Shown here piece by piece: positions 16,910 to 25,355 of a DNA stretch of 62,310 bases (positions within the stretch are counted from its first letter, which is position 1; every line of letters starts with the position of its first letter). A program made the position numbers and the translations under genes. Source of the stretch: Actinomadura sp. KC216 (GTDB lineage Bacteria; Actinomycetota; Actinomycetes; Streptosporangiales; Streptosporangiaceae); NCBI RefSeq assembly GCF_004348535.1, contig NZ_SMJX01000009.1:1-62310 (forward strand). Reading direction: 5' to 3'. The notes under the pieces are model-generated. The model was given only the letters and a program-made list of their open reading frames with translations. It was not told where the DNA came from and made no database searches.

Positions 16910-17662
16910 ATGCCTGGCGCGCGATACGGGATGGATGCGCCCTACGGGTTCGGCTTCATGGGCCTGGTCGTGCTGGGGTTCTGGGTGACCGGGCTGGTGA
17001 TGACGGCCACCGCCGACCTAGCCGCCGCGCTGCCCGCGCTGGTCTCCGGCACCCTACTGGCGGGATGCCTGGCCCTGAGCCTGCACACCACACTGCGCGG
17101 CAAGTTCCTGGTCTGGCGGGACGTGCTGGACGAGCTGGACCTGCGTGGCGACGAACGGCTGCTCGACCTCGGCTGCGGACGCGGCGCCGTCCTGCTGGCC
17201 GCCGCCCGGCGCCTCCCCCAGGGCCGGGCGGTCGGCGTGGACCTGTGGCGCGGGCTGCAGCAGTCCGGCAACACCCCGGCGGCGACCCTGCGCAACGCCC
17301 GCGCCGAAGGCGTCGCCGACCGCGTTCACGTGCACGGGGGCGACCTGCGCAGACTCCCCTACGCGGAGGCAAGCTTCGACCTGGTGGTGTCCAGCATGAC
17401 GGTGCACACCATCTTCGGCCCGGACGCCCGCGCCCAAGCGATCACCGAGGCCTACCGGGTGCTGCGGCCGGGCGGCCGCCTGCTGATCGCCGACCTGGCG
17501 CGGACCCCCCGCCAGTACGCTGCGGTGCTGGCCCGGCTGAACGCCCAGGACATCGGCGTGCGCGACCTCGGCTGGCGCGCGTGGTGGGGCAGTCCATGGG
17601 TCCCGACCCGCCTGCTCACCGCCCGCAAACCAGCGTCCGACGAGCACCATCGATTACAGTGA
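16910..17662 (+). CDS. Membrane-anchored SAM-dependent methyltransferase
   Basis: A 250-residue protein with two N-terminal hydrophobic segments (about residues 11-30 and 36-58: FMGLVVLGFWVTGLVM, ALPALVSGTLLAGCLAL), then a cytoplasmic class I methyltransferase domain: RLLDLGCGRGAVLLAAA (motif I), VGVDLWRGLQQ, FDLVVSSMTVHTIFG and VLRPGGRLLIADLA. This two-helix arrangement is known in small actinobacterial methyltransferases of unknown substrate, plausibly lipid or membrane related. Start ATG 16910; an earlier in-frame codon at 16853 would add 19 residues without support. Confidence 0.82.
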   Translation: MPGARYGMDAPYGFGFMGLVVLGFWVTGLVMTATADLAAALPALVSGTLLAGCLALSLHTTLRGKFLVWRDVLDELDLRGDERLLDLGCGRGAVLLAAARRLPQGRAVGVDLWRGLQQSGNTPAATLRNARAEGVADRVHVHGGDLRRLPYAEASFDLVVSSMTVHTIFGPDARAQAITEAYRVLRPGGRLLIADLARTPRQYAAVLARLNAQDIGVRDLGWRAWWGSPWVPTRLLTARKPASDEHHRLQ

Positions 17663-18770
17663 GTAGCCAGACGCGCCGCCGCGGACGGTGTGTTCCACGG
17701 GGTTCCGGCAGGTCATCCTCCGTCTCATCGGCAGGAGCACCATCACCGTCATCGCGGTGTCGGCCAAGCCGCGGGCCACCGCCCCCGGTTGGCCGCCGAC
17801 ACCATCACCCATCTCACCCCTGTGATTCACGATCCTGGTCGGCGGACATGTCGTCATCCGTTCCCTGGTCAGGACCGGGCTCCGGGCGATTCCGGTCTCC
17901 GGATCCTCCACCAGATGACCGGGCAGCCCCACAACGACCCGTTCGGCCCAGGTCGCGGCAGCCAGACGTGCCTTCAGCGGCGGCGGCGCGAGCCTCCCAC
18001 CAGCAAACCCGGCCCTAACCAAGACGGCCACCAGTGGCACGGCCAGAAACCGGCGCGGCGCATGATCCATACCGGGCTTCACGCACGCGGCACCTCTCCG
18101 TCAAGGAAATCTCTAACGGCAGCACCCGAGATCACGCTCTTCCGCGCCGACCGGCTCGGCCACGTGGGCCGATCGAGAACTGGTGGAGCTTCGCGGCAGG
18201 CATCTCGGGTTCCTGTCCCAGCACGCCGATTTCGCGCGGCGGTCGACCGAGGCTCTGGCTTCGCCCTCGATGCAGAGGAGGACGAACGCGAGCATGGTCG
18301 AACTGAGGCGCGGTCGAAGCGAGACCACTCCCGGCGACGCCGGGACCCCGGCCGCGCAGGGGCCGGTGAGCGTGTTCTTGCCGGGAGCGGACGCAGGTCC
18401 CGACCTCAGATATGACCAGGTCGAACGCGGCGACAGCCTCGTGAACAGCTCACCGGCCACATCGGGCCGGTGTACGCGGTGGCCGTAAGCCAGGTAGAGG
18501 GCCAGACGGTCACCGTCACCGGCAGCGACGAACGGACGGTGCGGGTATGGGACGCGGATAGCCTCACACTGAGTGATTCCGTCCACAGGGGAAGGCTTTC
18601 TGGCGGCCGGATTCAAACCTCCTGCGTTGTATCCGCCTCTGTCCGATACTCGGCGAGGCTTTCGGCGGCACGCCCCGCGAGAGCGGACGGGCCCGGCGTC
18701 TCTGCGACCTTGACAGGTCGCCGTGCGGCCCGCACCAATCCCGCTGCGGGCCCGCCGGCGATCACATGTG
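17663..18770. other. About 1.1 kb without an intact gene
   Basis: Open frames on both strands here have mixed third-base composition and no family motifs. The only recognisable content is a WD40-repeat scrap at 18440-18577. A minus-strand frame at 17654-18082 is possible but carries no ribosome site or domain. It fits the decayed character of 9-20 kb. Confidence 0.4.
18440..18577 (+). pseudogene. WD40-repeat gene fragment
   Basis: One clear WD40 repeat is visible: LTGHIGPVYAVAVSQVEGQ followed by TVTVTGSDERTVRVWDADS, giving the GH...WD frame of about 40 residues. The frame upstream and downstream degenerates without further repeats or a start codon. It resembles the actinomycete kinase-WD40 proteins such as the intact one at 51746-53551, so it is probably the remnant of a similar gene. 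Confidence 0.6.
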
Positions 18771-19238
18771 TCAGTCGGGCGTGTCGCTTTCCGTTGTCAC
18801 CCGGCGCTGCTGGAGCTGGGCGTTGATGCGTTGTGCTTCGGCGAGTTGGTCTTCGAGGATGATGATGCGGCAGGCCGCGTCCAGGGCGGTTCCCTCGTTG
18901 ACCAGGTCTCGGACGCGCTGGGCGAGGCGGAGCTGGTAGCGGGAATAGCGGCGGTGTCCGCCTGCCGAGCGTTGCGGGACGAACAGTCTGGGGGCGTCCA
19001 GGCTGCGCAGGAACGCGGGTGTGACGCCGAGCATGTCGGCGGCGCGGCCCATGCTGTAGGCGGGGTAGTCCTCGTCGTCCAGCTTGTCGTCCAGCTCGAC
19101 GGCCGGGGCGGCGCCGGGCAGGTCGTCGGCGGTATCGCCGGTGTCGCCCAGGCCGTTCTGCACCGCGCGGGACGGGGCGGCCTGCGGGTCCTGGTGTTCG
19201 GTGTGGCTGCCGGTCCGAGCCGGCCGGGTTGGGTTCAC
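18771..19238 (-). CDS. MerR-family HspR-like transcriptional regulator
   Basis: A 155-residue regulator. After a disordered Gln/Pro/Asp-rich N-terminus of about 55 residues comes an acidic stretch (DDKLDDEDYPAYSMGRAADMLG) and the MerR winged helix-turn-helix (GVTPAFLRSLDAPRLFVPQ, GGHRRYSRYQLRLAQRVRDLV), then a coiled-coil (ILEDQLAEAQRINAQLQ) for dimerisation. The first helix is shifted compared with classical MerR, as in HspR-like and BldC-like actinomycete proteins that often sit near cold-shock or hemerythrin genes; neither is present here. GTG 19238 is the start. Confidence 0.8.
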   Translation of the reverse strand: MNPTRPARTGSHTEHQDPQAAPSRAVQNGLGDTGDTADDLPGAAPAVELDDKLDDEDYPAYSMGRAADMLGVTPAFLRSLDAPRLFVPQRSAGGHRRYSRYQLRLAQRVRDLVNEGTALDAACRIIILEDQLAEAQRINAQLQQRRVTTESDTPD

Positions 19239-19297
19239 AAAACCTTCCGTACTGCGTGCTTCTCAGAGTTCGGGTCCGCGGGTGGGAACATGACGGA

Positions 19298-19327
19298 GCC
19301 CCGGCGCCAAACCGCGGGCGCCGGGGC
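19298..19327. terminator. GC-rich hairpin upstream of the MerR-type gene
   Basis: GCCCCGGCGCC (19298-19308) pairs perfectly with GGCGCCGGGGC (19317-19327) around an 8-base loop: an 11-bp stem. It lies 60 bp upstream of the MerR-type start. There is no U-run, so this is either a factor-dependent terminator or a structured leader. Confidence 0.4.
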
Positions 19328-20473
19328 CTTGAGGTACAACACCATGTGTCCGGCGCCAGGGCCGGTCGTCGTGCACGCCGCCCGCCTGTGGCGGGGGCGC
19401 CGGGATCGCGGATGCGTGACCGCTAACCGTTTCGGATTCTTGGCTGCGGTACCCGCGCGGCGTGACTGGAGCCTGCGACGGGCGATCCCGATGGTGCCGA
19501 GTCCTCCTTCCGTGTTCTCCTACCTGCGTTCTTTCCTTCACTTGCATTCGTGCTACCGGCGGCCCGTTGGCCGCCGGGGCGCAGCCGTCTGCCGGAGTCC
19601 CTTGCACTGCGTTGACTCCGGCACGCCCGGCTTGCGCCATCCACCTCACCGGGCAGTTCGTCATCTGCCACGTTTCATGGACTTGTTCTTCGTCGATGAC
19701 AGGAACACTACCTCATCTCGCCGCGAATATCTACCTCGATCACTAGAGGTTTTCGAGACTGGAGAGGTGACTTCTTCCGCCAGGCCGGTGCGGGCGTGTG
19801 GACGTGCTGGTCCAGGCCGCTGCAATGCAAGATCCGGCGGCACGTTCCCGGGCGCCAGGCGATGACCGGGGTCGCCGTGGCGGGCACGGACCGCGTATCA
19901 GATCGCCACCAGGGCGCTCAGGGCGACGGCGTCGCAAAGCCCACCCGGTCTAGGTCCAGCACCAGCCGAGGCGAACCGGCCTCCAACGGTCAGTGGCTCT
20001 GCGGAGATGGACGGCGGGCGCGCTCCCGCTGAGTGGTGGCGGTCCAGGGCCGGGCGGAGCAGGTGTGTCAGGACGGTCCACAGCACGGTGACCAGCAGGT
20101 CGGCCGGATTGCAGGGCAGCGGGTGGTGACTGTCGAAGGTGACTTCCGCCGTTCCCCCGCTCAGCCGGGCCGCGAACCGCGATCGCGTCGAGGCCGTGGA
20201 CGGCCGGTTCCGCCCGGCCGTTCGAGGAGCGGACCGGTTCCGGTACGGCCGTGCCGCGGTTCCGTCTGCCGTCAGGCCAGTTGGAGGGCTGCCCGACCGG
20301 AGTCAGGGCGTGAAAGTCGTTCGTGTGGCTAGGCGCTTCAACTTCACGCCTTGGGCTCGTGCTGGTAGCGCGGAGCACCGGGGCGACGGCTAACGGTCGG
20401 TTAGCGCGTTGGGTGGCGAACTCGATTGTGCGTGTCATCGGCTTGCCGCCGACGTTGGCAGGGGTTGCCGGGG
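19328..20473. other. About 1.1 kb without a recognised gene
   Basis: The 19640-19780 part is comparatively AT-rich. On the minus strand between about 20190 and 19900 a frame with strong codon bias reads SRFAARLSGGTAEVTFDSHHP and NPADLLVTVLWTVLTHLLRPALDRHH before a stop near 19898. It looks like the C-terminal end of a real protein but has no start codon, so a truncated gene is likely. The family is not recognised. The rest shows nothing I can support. Confidence 0.35.
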
Positions 20474-21403
20474 TCACTTGCGGCGGGTTCCCTTTGGTGG
20501 GCTTTCCGGCTTTGGGGCGATCTTGGGTCGCGCCAGGCGGAAGTGGAGGGTGTCGCCGGGGACGAGTTGGGCTGCAGCCGGGAGGCTCGCTGTCGTGACG
20601 ACGGCGATGACGGGGTAGCCGCCTGTTGTGGGGTGGTCGTTGAGGAAAAGGATCGGCAGGCCGGTGGGCGGCACCTGAAGCGCGCCGGTCATCATGGGTT
20701 CTGAGGGCAGCTCGGTGGTTATGCGCCGGGGCAGGGCGGGGCCGCGGAGTCTGATGCCGATTCGGTTGGCTTCGCTGGTGACCGCGTAGTCGGCGCTGGT
20801 CAGCATGGTCATGGCCCCTGGCGTGAACCAGTCGTCGCGGGGGCCTGGGACGATATCCAGCGTCGGTGCCGGTGCGGGCCCGGGGACGGGTGCGATATCC
20901 ACGTTGAGCGTGGCCGCGGTCGATGGTCCGAGCGGCAGTTTCGTGCCGCTTCGCAGGGGCGGTGGGCCGAGTCCGGACATCAGGTCTGTTGACCGGCTGC
21001 CCAGTACGGGAGGAATGTCGATGCCGCCGGAGATCGCCAGGTACGTGCGCAGGCCGCGGCCCAGTGGGCGCTCGAGTCGCAGCATCTGGCCTGGCCGAGC
21101 GTAGTGGGGGGCGTTCGCCGCCAGGGGCGTGTCGTCCAGTCGCGCGTGCAGTTCGGCCCCGGTGAGCGCCAGCCAGTGTCCGGCGGTGAACTCGGCGATG
21201 AGGCCGCCGAGGGTGATCTCCAGGCCGGCGGTGTTCTCGGGGTTACCGACCAGGCGGTTGGCCAGCTTCAGTGCGGGGGGATCGGCTGCTCCGGAGGGTG
21301 GCACGCCGAGCGACGCGTGGCCGGTTCGGCCGAGGTCCTGCACCAGTGTCAGTGTGCCGGGTTGGTGTATGAGCAGTTCTCGGCGTGCCGTTCTCGGGTT
21401 CAT
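20474..21403 (-). CDS. pxpC: 5-oxoprolinase subunit C (PxpC; biotin-dependent carboxylase-like fold)
   Basis: PxpABC together hydrolyse 5-oxoproline (pyroglutamate) to glutamate with ATP. This 309-residue subunit has the PxpC/KipA hallmarks: LTLVQDLGRTGHASLGVPPSGAADPPALKLAN at the start, LEITLGG, LGSRSTDLMSGLGPPPL and the C-terminal GLPILFLNDHPTTGGYPVIA. The ATG 21403 overlaps the PxpB stop (ATGA). A longer upstream open frame is the PxpB gene read in a wrong frame. Last gene of the nine-gene catabolic operon. Confidence 0.9.
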   Translation of the reverse strand: MNPRTARRELLIHQPGTLTLVQDLGRTGHASLGVPPSGAADPPALKLANRLVGNPENTAGLEITLGGLIAEFTAGHWLALTGAELHARLDDTPLAANAPHYARPGQMLRLERPLGRGLRTYLAISGGIDIPPVLGSRSTDLMSGLGPPPLRSGTKLPLGPSTAATLNVDIAPVPGPAPAPTLDIVPGPRDDWFTPGAMTMLTSADYAVTSEANRIGIRLRGPALPRRITTELPSEPMMTGALQVPPTGLPILFLNDHPTTGGYPVIAVVTTASLPAAAQLVPGDTLHFRLARPKIAPKPESPPKGTRRK

Positions 21404-22035
21404 CGGATCGGGTCGAATTGGACGGTGGTGCCGGGGGTGAGTAGTGCAGGGGGGCGTCGTTCCACATCCCACAGTGCCGAGTCGGTGGTGCCGAGCAGGT
21501 GCCAGCCGCCCGGTGATGAGCTCGGATAGACGCCCGTGTATTCGCTCGCCATGGCCAGGGAGCCCGCCGGGACGCGGGTGCGCGGGCTGTCTCGTCGGGG
21601 AAGGTGGAGCGCGGGGTCGAGGCCGGTGAGGTAGGCGAATCCTGGTACGAGGCCGAGGAACGCGGTCGTGTAGGTGCGGCGGCTGTGCCTGGCGATCACC
21701 TCTTCGATGGACATGCCGCACCGTGCTGCGACTTCTGCCAGATCGGCGCCGTCGTAGCGCACCGGCAACCTGACGGTTCTCTCCGTCAGCTGTGTCGCGA
21801 CCGTGCTCATCGGCTTCCGGGCGCGCTGCACGGCGGTGGTCAGGGCTCGGCTTCGGCCCTGTTCGGCGATCAGCAGCAGGGTCCGGGCTCCGGGCACCAC
21901 GTCGGCGATGCCTTCCACGGGGTGACGCGTCAGGTCGGCGTGGATGCGCCGGACGGACTCTGGACCGTCCAGATCGAGGAGTACGGCGCGGTCTCCGACC
22001 GGGCGGGCGGCGCAGATCACGGGGTCGTGGTTCAT
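21400..22035 (-). CDS. pxpB: 5-oxoprolinase subunit B (PxpB)
   Basis: A 211-residue cyclophilin-like subunit of the ATP-dependent 5-oxoprolinase complex. Family motifs are present: VGDRAVLLDLDG near the N-terminus, LPVRYDGADLAEVAARCGMSIEEVIARHS in the middle, and the highly conserved TAFLGLVPGFAYLTGLDP and RTRVPAGSLAMASEYTGVYP...GGWHLLG segments. The start ATG 22035 overlaps the RraA gene stop by 4 bp. It partners PxpC (20474-21403) and PxpA (26506-27297); in most genomes pxpA is next to pxpB, whereas here it is five genes away in the same operon. Confidence 0.92.
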   Translation of the reverse strand: MNHDPVICAARPVGDRAVLLDLDGPESVRRIHADLTRHPVEGIADVVPGARTLLLIAEQGRSRALTTAVQRARKPMSTVATQLTERTVRLPVRYDGADLAEVAARCGMSIEEVIARHSRRTYTTAFLGLVPGFAYLTGLDPALHLPRRDSPRTRVPAGSLAMASEYTGVYPSSSPGGWHLLGTTDSALWDVERRPPALLTPGTTVQFDPIR

Positions 22036-22679
22036 CTCCGTGTCTGCAGGCGGTGGTAGCCGACGGCGGCGCGGGCGTCCCGCAGGGTCGCGCCTTTCAC
22101 GACCTGTTCCCGGATGGCCTGCTCCGCTCGGGTGATGTCCAGGGCGTGCCGCAGCACCTCTTCGGCCCTGGAGGCGGGGACGGCGAGTACTCCGTCGGCG
22201 TCCCCGACGAGCAGGTCGCCCGGCTCTACGCGGACTCCGCCGCAGTTGACGGGCTGCTGGACCGCCTCGACCTGGACGCGGTCCTTGCCCGTGCGCATCC
22301 ACCGGTGCCGAGTGAAGATCGGATAGTCCGTCTCCAGGGCGATGTCGGTGTCGCGGCAGGTTCCGTTGACGACCGTGCCGCCGAGCCGTCTGCGGTGCGC
22401 GGTCAGCGTGAGCAGATCGCCCCAGACGGTGACGTCCGCGCGTCCCTGGTTGTCGAGTACGACGACGGAGCCCGGCGGTACCTCGTCGATGTAATCGCCG
22501 ACCGTGCCCGCGTCCTGGCCGACCGGCCCGTACCGGACCGTGAAGGCCGGGCCGAGGAGCCGGAAGGACGGCCGGAGCGGCGCGATCGCGGGGATCTGCC
22601 CGGCGATCCCGGCACGATCGAGCGCGTCGGAGACCGTGCTGGTGCCGAGATCGCGCCATTCGCGCTCGTCGATGGTCAT
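22032..22679 (-). CDS. RraA-family aldolase homologue (copy 3)
   Basis: A 215-residue RraA-fold protein. Enzymatic members are metal-dependent 4-hydroxy-4-methyl-2-oxoglutarate/oxaloacetate-type aldolases; others are RNase E inhibitors, which is irrelevant here. The active-site motif GTVVNGTCRDTDIA preserves the Arg-Asp pair of the G-x-R-D signature, though the usual DG before it is NG. The substrate-binding GDLLVGDADGVLAVP is canonical, as is PGSVVVLDNQGRADVTVWGDLLT. It is one of three divergent paralogues in the operon. It starts 1 bp before the M20 stop and overlaps pxpB. Confidence 0.82.
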   Translation of the reverse strand: MTIDEREWRDLGTSTVSDALDRAGIAGQIPAIAPLRPSFRLLGPAFTVRYGPVGQDAGTVGDYIDEVPPGSVVVLDNQGRADVTVWGDLLTLTAHRRRLGGTVVNGTCRDTDIALETDYPIFTRHRWMRTGKDRVQVEAVQQPVNCGGVRVEPGDLLVGDADGVLAVPASRAEEVLRHALDITRAEQAIREQVVKGATLRDARAAVGYHRLQTRR

Positions 22680-24068
22680 CTAGTTCTCGCTTCCCAGTTC
22701 CGACCACAGATAGGCGGCCGCCTCGGCGCCCTTGAGGAGCAGCGGCATCTCGGTCTTCTCGTTCGGCCCGTGGTAGTTGTCATCGGGAAGGGTGACCACC
22801 AGGAAGACGACGGCGGCGTCCAGCACCTCGGCCAGGGTGGCGGAAGGGCCGGATCCGCCCTCGCGCGTGTAGAGCACCTGGCGGTCGAAGGCCCGCCCGA
22901 GAGACCGGGTCACCGCTCCCACGGCCGGGTGGTCGAGCGGAGTGAGACAGGGCTTGGTCCCCTCCCCGAAGAACTCCACCTTGGCGGCGATGCCCGGCGG
23001 GGCCTGTTCTCCCAGCCAGCGGCGGAAGGACTCCCGCACCTCGGCCGGTTCCTGGTTCGCGACCAGGCGGAAGGAGACCTTGGCGTGGGCTTCCCGCGGG
23101 ATGATCGTCTTTATGCCGGGGCCGGTGTGGCCGCCCCACATGCCGTTGATCTCGGCGGTCGGCCGGGCCCACACGCGTTCGAGAGTGGTGAAGCCTTCTT
23201 CGCCGTGTCCCGCGCGGGACCGGGCGGTGGACAGCCATTCCCGTTCGTCGAAGGGAAGCTTGGCGAACAGGTCGCGTTCGGTGTCGGTGAGTTCGACGAC
23301 GCGGTCGTAGAAGCCGGGGAGGGTCACCCGGGATCGGTGGTCGTGCAGCCCGCCCAGTGCCCGGCACAGTTCGGTGAGCGGGTTGGGGATCGCGCCGCCG
23401 AAGGAACCGGAATGCACGTCGTCGGCGGGCCCGCGGAAGGTGACCTGGGCGGCGAGCATGCCGCGCATACCGGTGCAGGTGGTCGGGACGTCGGCCGACC
23501 ACATGGCGGAGTCGGCGTTGACCACCACGTCGCACGCCAGCCGGTCGGCGTGCCGCCGTACCAGTGCTTCGAAGTGCGGCGACCCGGCCTCCTCTTCGCC
23601 CTCGATGAGCAGCTTCAGGGTGACGGCGGGCGCCGTCAGGCCGGTCGCCGCCAGGTGCGCGCGGACCCCGAGCGCGTGGAAGAGCACCTGGCCCTTGTCG
23701 TCGGAGGCGCCCCGCGCGTACATGCGGTCTCCGACGACCGTCGGTGTGAAGGGCGGCGTGTCCCACGCTTCCACCGGCTCGACCGGTTGGACGTCATGGT
23801 GCCCATAGATCAGAACCGTCTGGGCCGACGGAAAGGCGGAGGGCCACTCGGCGTACACGGCCGGATGGCCGCCGGTGGGCCATATCTCCACGATCGGGAA
23901 GCCCGCCCGCCGCAGGGCGGAGGCGAGCCACTCCGCCGACCGCCGGACGTCGCCGGCGTGGTCCGGGTCGCTGGAAATGGAGGGAATCGCAAGCCATTCC
24001 GCGAGCTCGGCGAAGAACACTTCGCTGCCCGCCGCTATATAGGAACGCACGGCCTCAGGTGCTGTCAC
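22680..24068 (-). CDS. M20-family dipeptidase
   Basis: A 462-residue di-zinc peptidase of the M20 CNDP2/PepV-like group. Metal-site motifs: YGHHDVQP (His90, Asp92), ARGASDDKGQ (Asp123/124), LLIEGEEEAGSP (catalytic Glu and metal Glu), VVVNADSAMW and the C-terminal HGPNEKTEMP with the last His ligand. The dimerisation insert lies between. The long form matches dipeptidases and N-acyl amino acid hydrolases rather than ArgE. GTG 24068 overlaps the preceding RraA gene by 14 bp. Within this operon it may release the amino acid that 5-oxoprolinase or the aminotransferase then processes. Confidence 0.87.
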   Translation of the reverse strand: MTAPEAVRSYIAAGSEVFFAELAEWLAIPSISSDPDHAGDVRRSAEWLASALRRAGFPIVEIWPTGGHPAVYAEWPSAFPSAQTVLIYGHHDVQPVEPVEAWDTPPFTPTVVGDRMYARGASDDKGQVLFHALGVRAHLAATGLTAPAVTLKLLIEGEEEAGSPHFEALVRRHADRLACDVVVNADSAMWSADVPTTCTGMRGMLAAQVTFRGPADDVHSGSFGGAIPNPLTELCRALGGLHDHRSRVTLPGFYDRVVELTDTERDLFAKLPFDEREWLSTARSRAGHGEEGFTTLERVWARPTAEINGMWGGHTGPGIKTIIPREAHAKVSFRLVANQEPAEVRESFRRWLGEQAPPGIAAKVEFFGEGTKPCLTPLDHPAVGAVTRSLGRAFDRQVLYTREGGSGPSATLAEVLDAAVVFLVVTLPDDNYHGPNEKTEMPLLLKGAEAAAYLWSELGSEN

Positions 24069-24756
24069 GGTCGTCGGGTCCTTTCGTGGCGGTGTGGGAT
24101 CGCGCCTGGATGGCGCCCTCGTAGGCGGCGCCCATGACCTGGCTCATCGCGACGCCGTCCTGAACGGCCGCCGCCATGGCGGCCTCCTTCTCGGCGAGCC
24201 TCTCGGCGGTGCCGAGGACCCTCCCGGCCATCGACGCGGGGACGATCACAACGCCGGAGCCGTCTGCGCGGACCAGGTCGCCGGGGGTCACCGTGACGCC
24301 CTGGACGTCGATCCGGCAGTTCCAGGCGCGTTCCACGACCGTTCCGCGAGCCGACCGCGGCGTGGCGGCGGCGGCGTGCACGGCGAGGCCCAGTTCGCGG
24401 ATCTCGTCGACATCGCGTACCGCGCCGTCGACCACGATTCCGGCGACCCCGGCCCGCACCGCGCCCCGGCTGAGGATTCCGCCCCAGCCCGCCACGGTGG
24501 TCACCCCGTGGTGGGCCACGACGATGACGGTGCCGGGGACGGCGGCGTCCAGGGCGGCGGTGCCGAGATGGCGGGCGGACGCCGTCGCGGGACCTGCGGG
24601 GCCCAGATCGACGGTGATGGCGCGGCCGGCGAAGGAGCGGCCCGCGGTGACGGGGGCGAGGCCGGACAGCGCGCCCGGGATCGCCTCGGCGGCGAGCGCA
24701 TCGCTGAGCAGGCAGGTGTCCAGCCGGGACAGCCTGCCGACCTGGTGGTCGGTCAT
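24055..24756 (-). CDS. RraA-family aldolase homologue (copy 2)
   Basis: A 233-residue RraA-fold protein with VAHHGVTTVAGWGGILS (substrate loop), GIVVDGAVRDVDEI (D-G-x-x-R-D active-site signature intact) and PGDLVRADGSGVVIVPASMA. A 30-residue C-terminal extension after the core is longer than in copies 1 and 3. Start ATG 24756 overlaps the copy 1 stop (ATGA). Full conservation of Arg-Asp argues for an active aldolase or decarboxylase rather than a regulatory protein. Confidence 0.83.
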   Translation of the reverse strand: MTDHQVGRLSRLDTCLLSDALAAEAIPGALSGLAPVTAGRSFAGRAITVDLGPAGPATASARHLGTAALDAAVPGTVIVVAHHGVTTVAGWGGILSRGAVRAGVAGIVVDGAVRDVDEIRELGLAVHAAAATPRSARGTVVERAWNCRIDVQGVTVTPGDLVRADGSGVVIVPASMAGRVLGTAERLAEKEAAMAAAVQDGVAMSQVMGAAYEGAIQARSHTATKGPDDRDST

Positions 24757-25355
24757 GCCGGGAGCCCGTAGATGTCGAGGGTGGTCTCGCCGGCTTCGAG
24801 CCGCTCGATGATCGCGGCCTCGTCGAGGTCCCGGCGCCGTGCGGCCTCGACGGCCTCGACGGCGGCGTCCGCCGGGACGATCACGACGCCGTCGGCGTCG
24901 CCCACCACCAGGTCGCCTGGACGGACCAGGACGTCGCCGAGCACGACGGGCACGGCGAGCGCCCCGCCGCGTGCCGGGTCCTTGCCCGTCCCGCGGATGC
25001 GGGCGCCGCTGCTGAAGACGGGGAAGTCCAGCGAGGCCAGTACGGCGGTGTCCCGGACGCCGCCGTCGATGACGAGGCCGGCCAGGCCCTTCGCCCGTGC
25101 GGCGCGGGTCATGATCTCGCCCCAGTAGCCGAACTCGGTCAGGCCGCCGGTCTCGGCGACCATGACCGAGCCGGGTGGAGCGGCCGCGATCGCCCGGTGG
25201 AGCCACAGGTTGTCGCCTCCGGGGCAGCGCACCGGATAGGCGGGACCGTGGACCCGCATCCGGGGCGTCACGGGACGGAGCCTGCCGGGCAGCGCCCCGA
25301 TGCCTCCTCCCGCCTCGTGTATCGAGGCGGCTCCGGGAACCTTGGACGTGGTCAT
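24753..25355 (-). CDS. RraA-family aldolase homologue (copy 1)
   Basis: A 200-residue RraA-fold protein: SVMVAETGGLTEFGYWGEIMTRAARAKG, GLVIDGGVRDTAVLASL with the complete active-site Asp-Gly-x-x-Arg-Asp, and PGDLVVGDADGVVIVPADA. ATG 25355, preceded by GGAAGG, is a better start than the TTG at 25367. It overlaps both neighbours by 4 bp. Its position directly after the aminotransferase suggests that it acts on the 2-oxo acid made by that enzyme; this is inference from gene order. Confidence 0.83.
   Translation of the reverse strand: MTTSKVPGAASIHEAGGGIGALPGRLRPVTPRMRVHGPAYPVRCPGGDNLWLHRAIAAAPPGSVMVAETGGLTEFGYWGEIMTRAARAKGLAGLVIDGGVRDTAVLASLDFPVFSSGARIRGTGKDPARGGALAVPVVLGDVLVRPGDLVVGDADGVVIVPADAAVEAVEAARRRDLDEAAIIERLEAGETTLDIYGLPA

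Noticed and set aside
17654-18082. Minus-strand frame of 142 codons
   Set aside because: No recognisable domain, mixed codon bias and no ribosome site. It also overlaps the end of the methyltransferase gene.
9005-20473. An insertion sequence or prophage
   Set aside because: No transposase, integrase, terminal inverted repeats or phage structural genes were found. Only the tRNA scar and gene scraps point to past mobility.
21792-24137. 781-codon plus-strand frame across the catabolic operon
   Set aside because: Antisense to pxpB, RraA and M20 genes, which are well supported. No motif or ribosome site on the plus strand.
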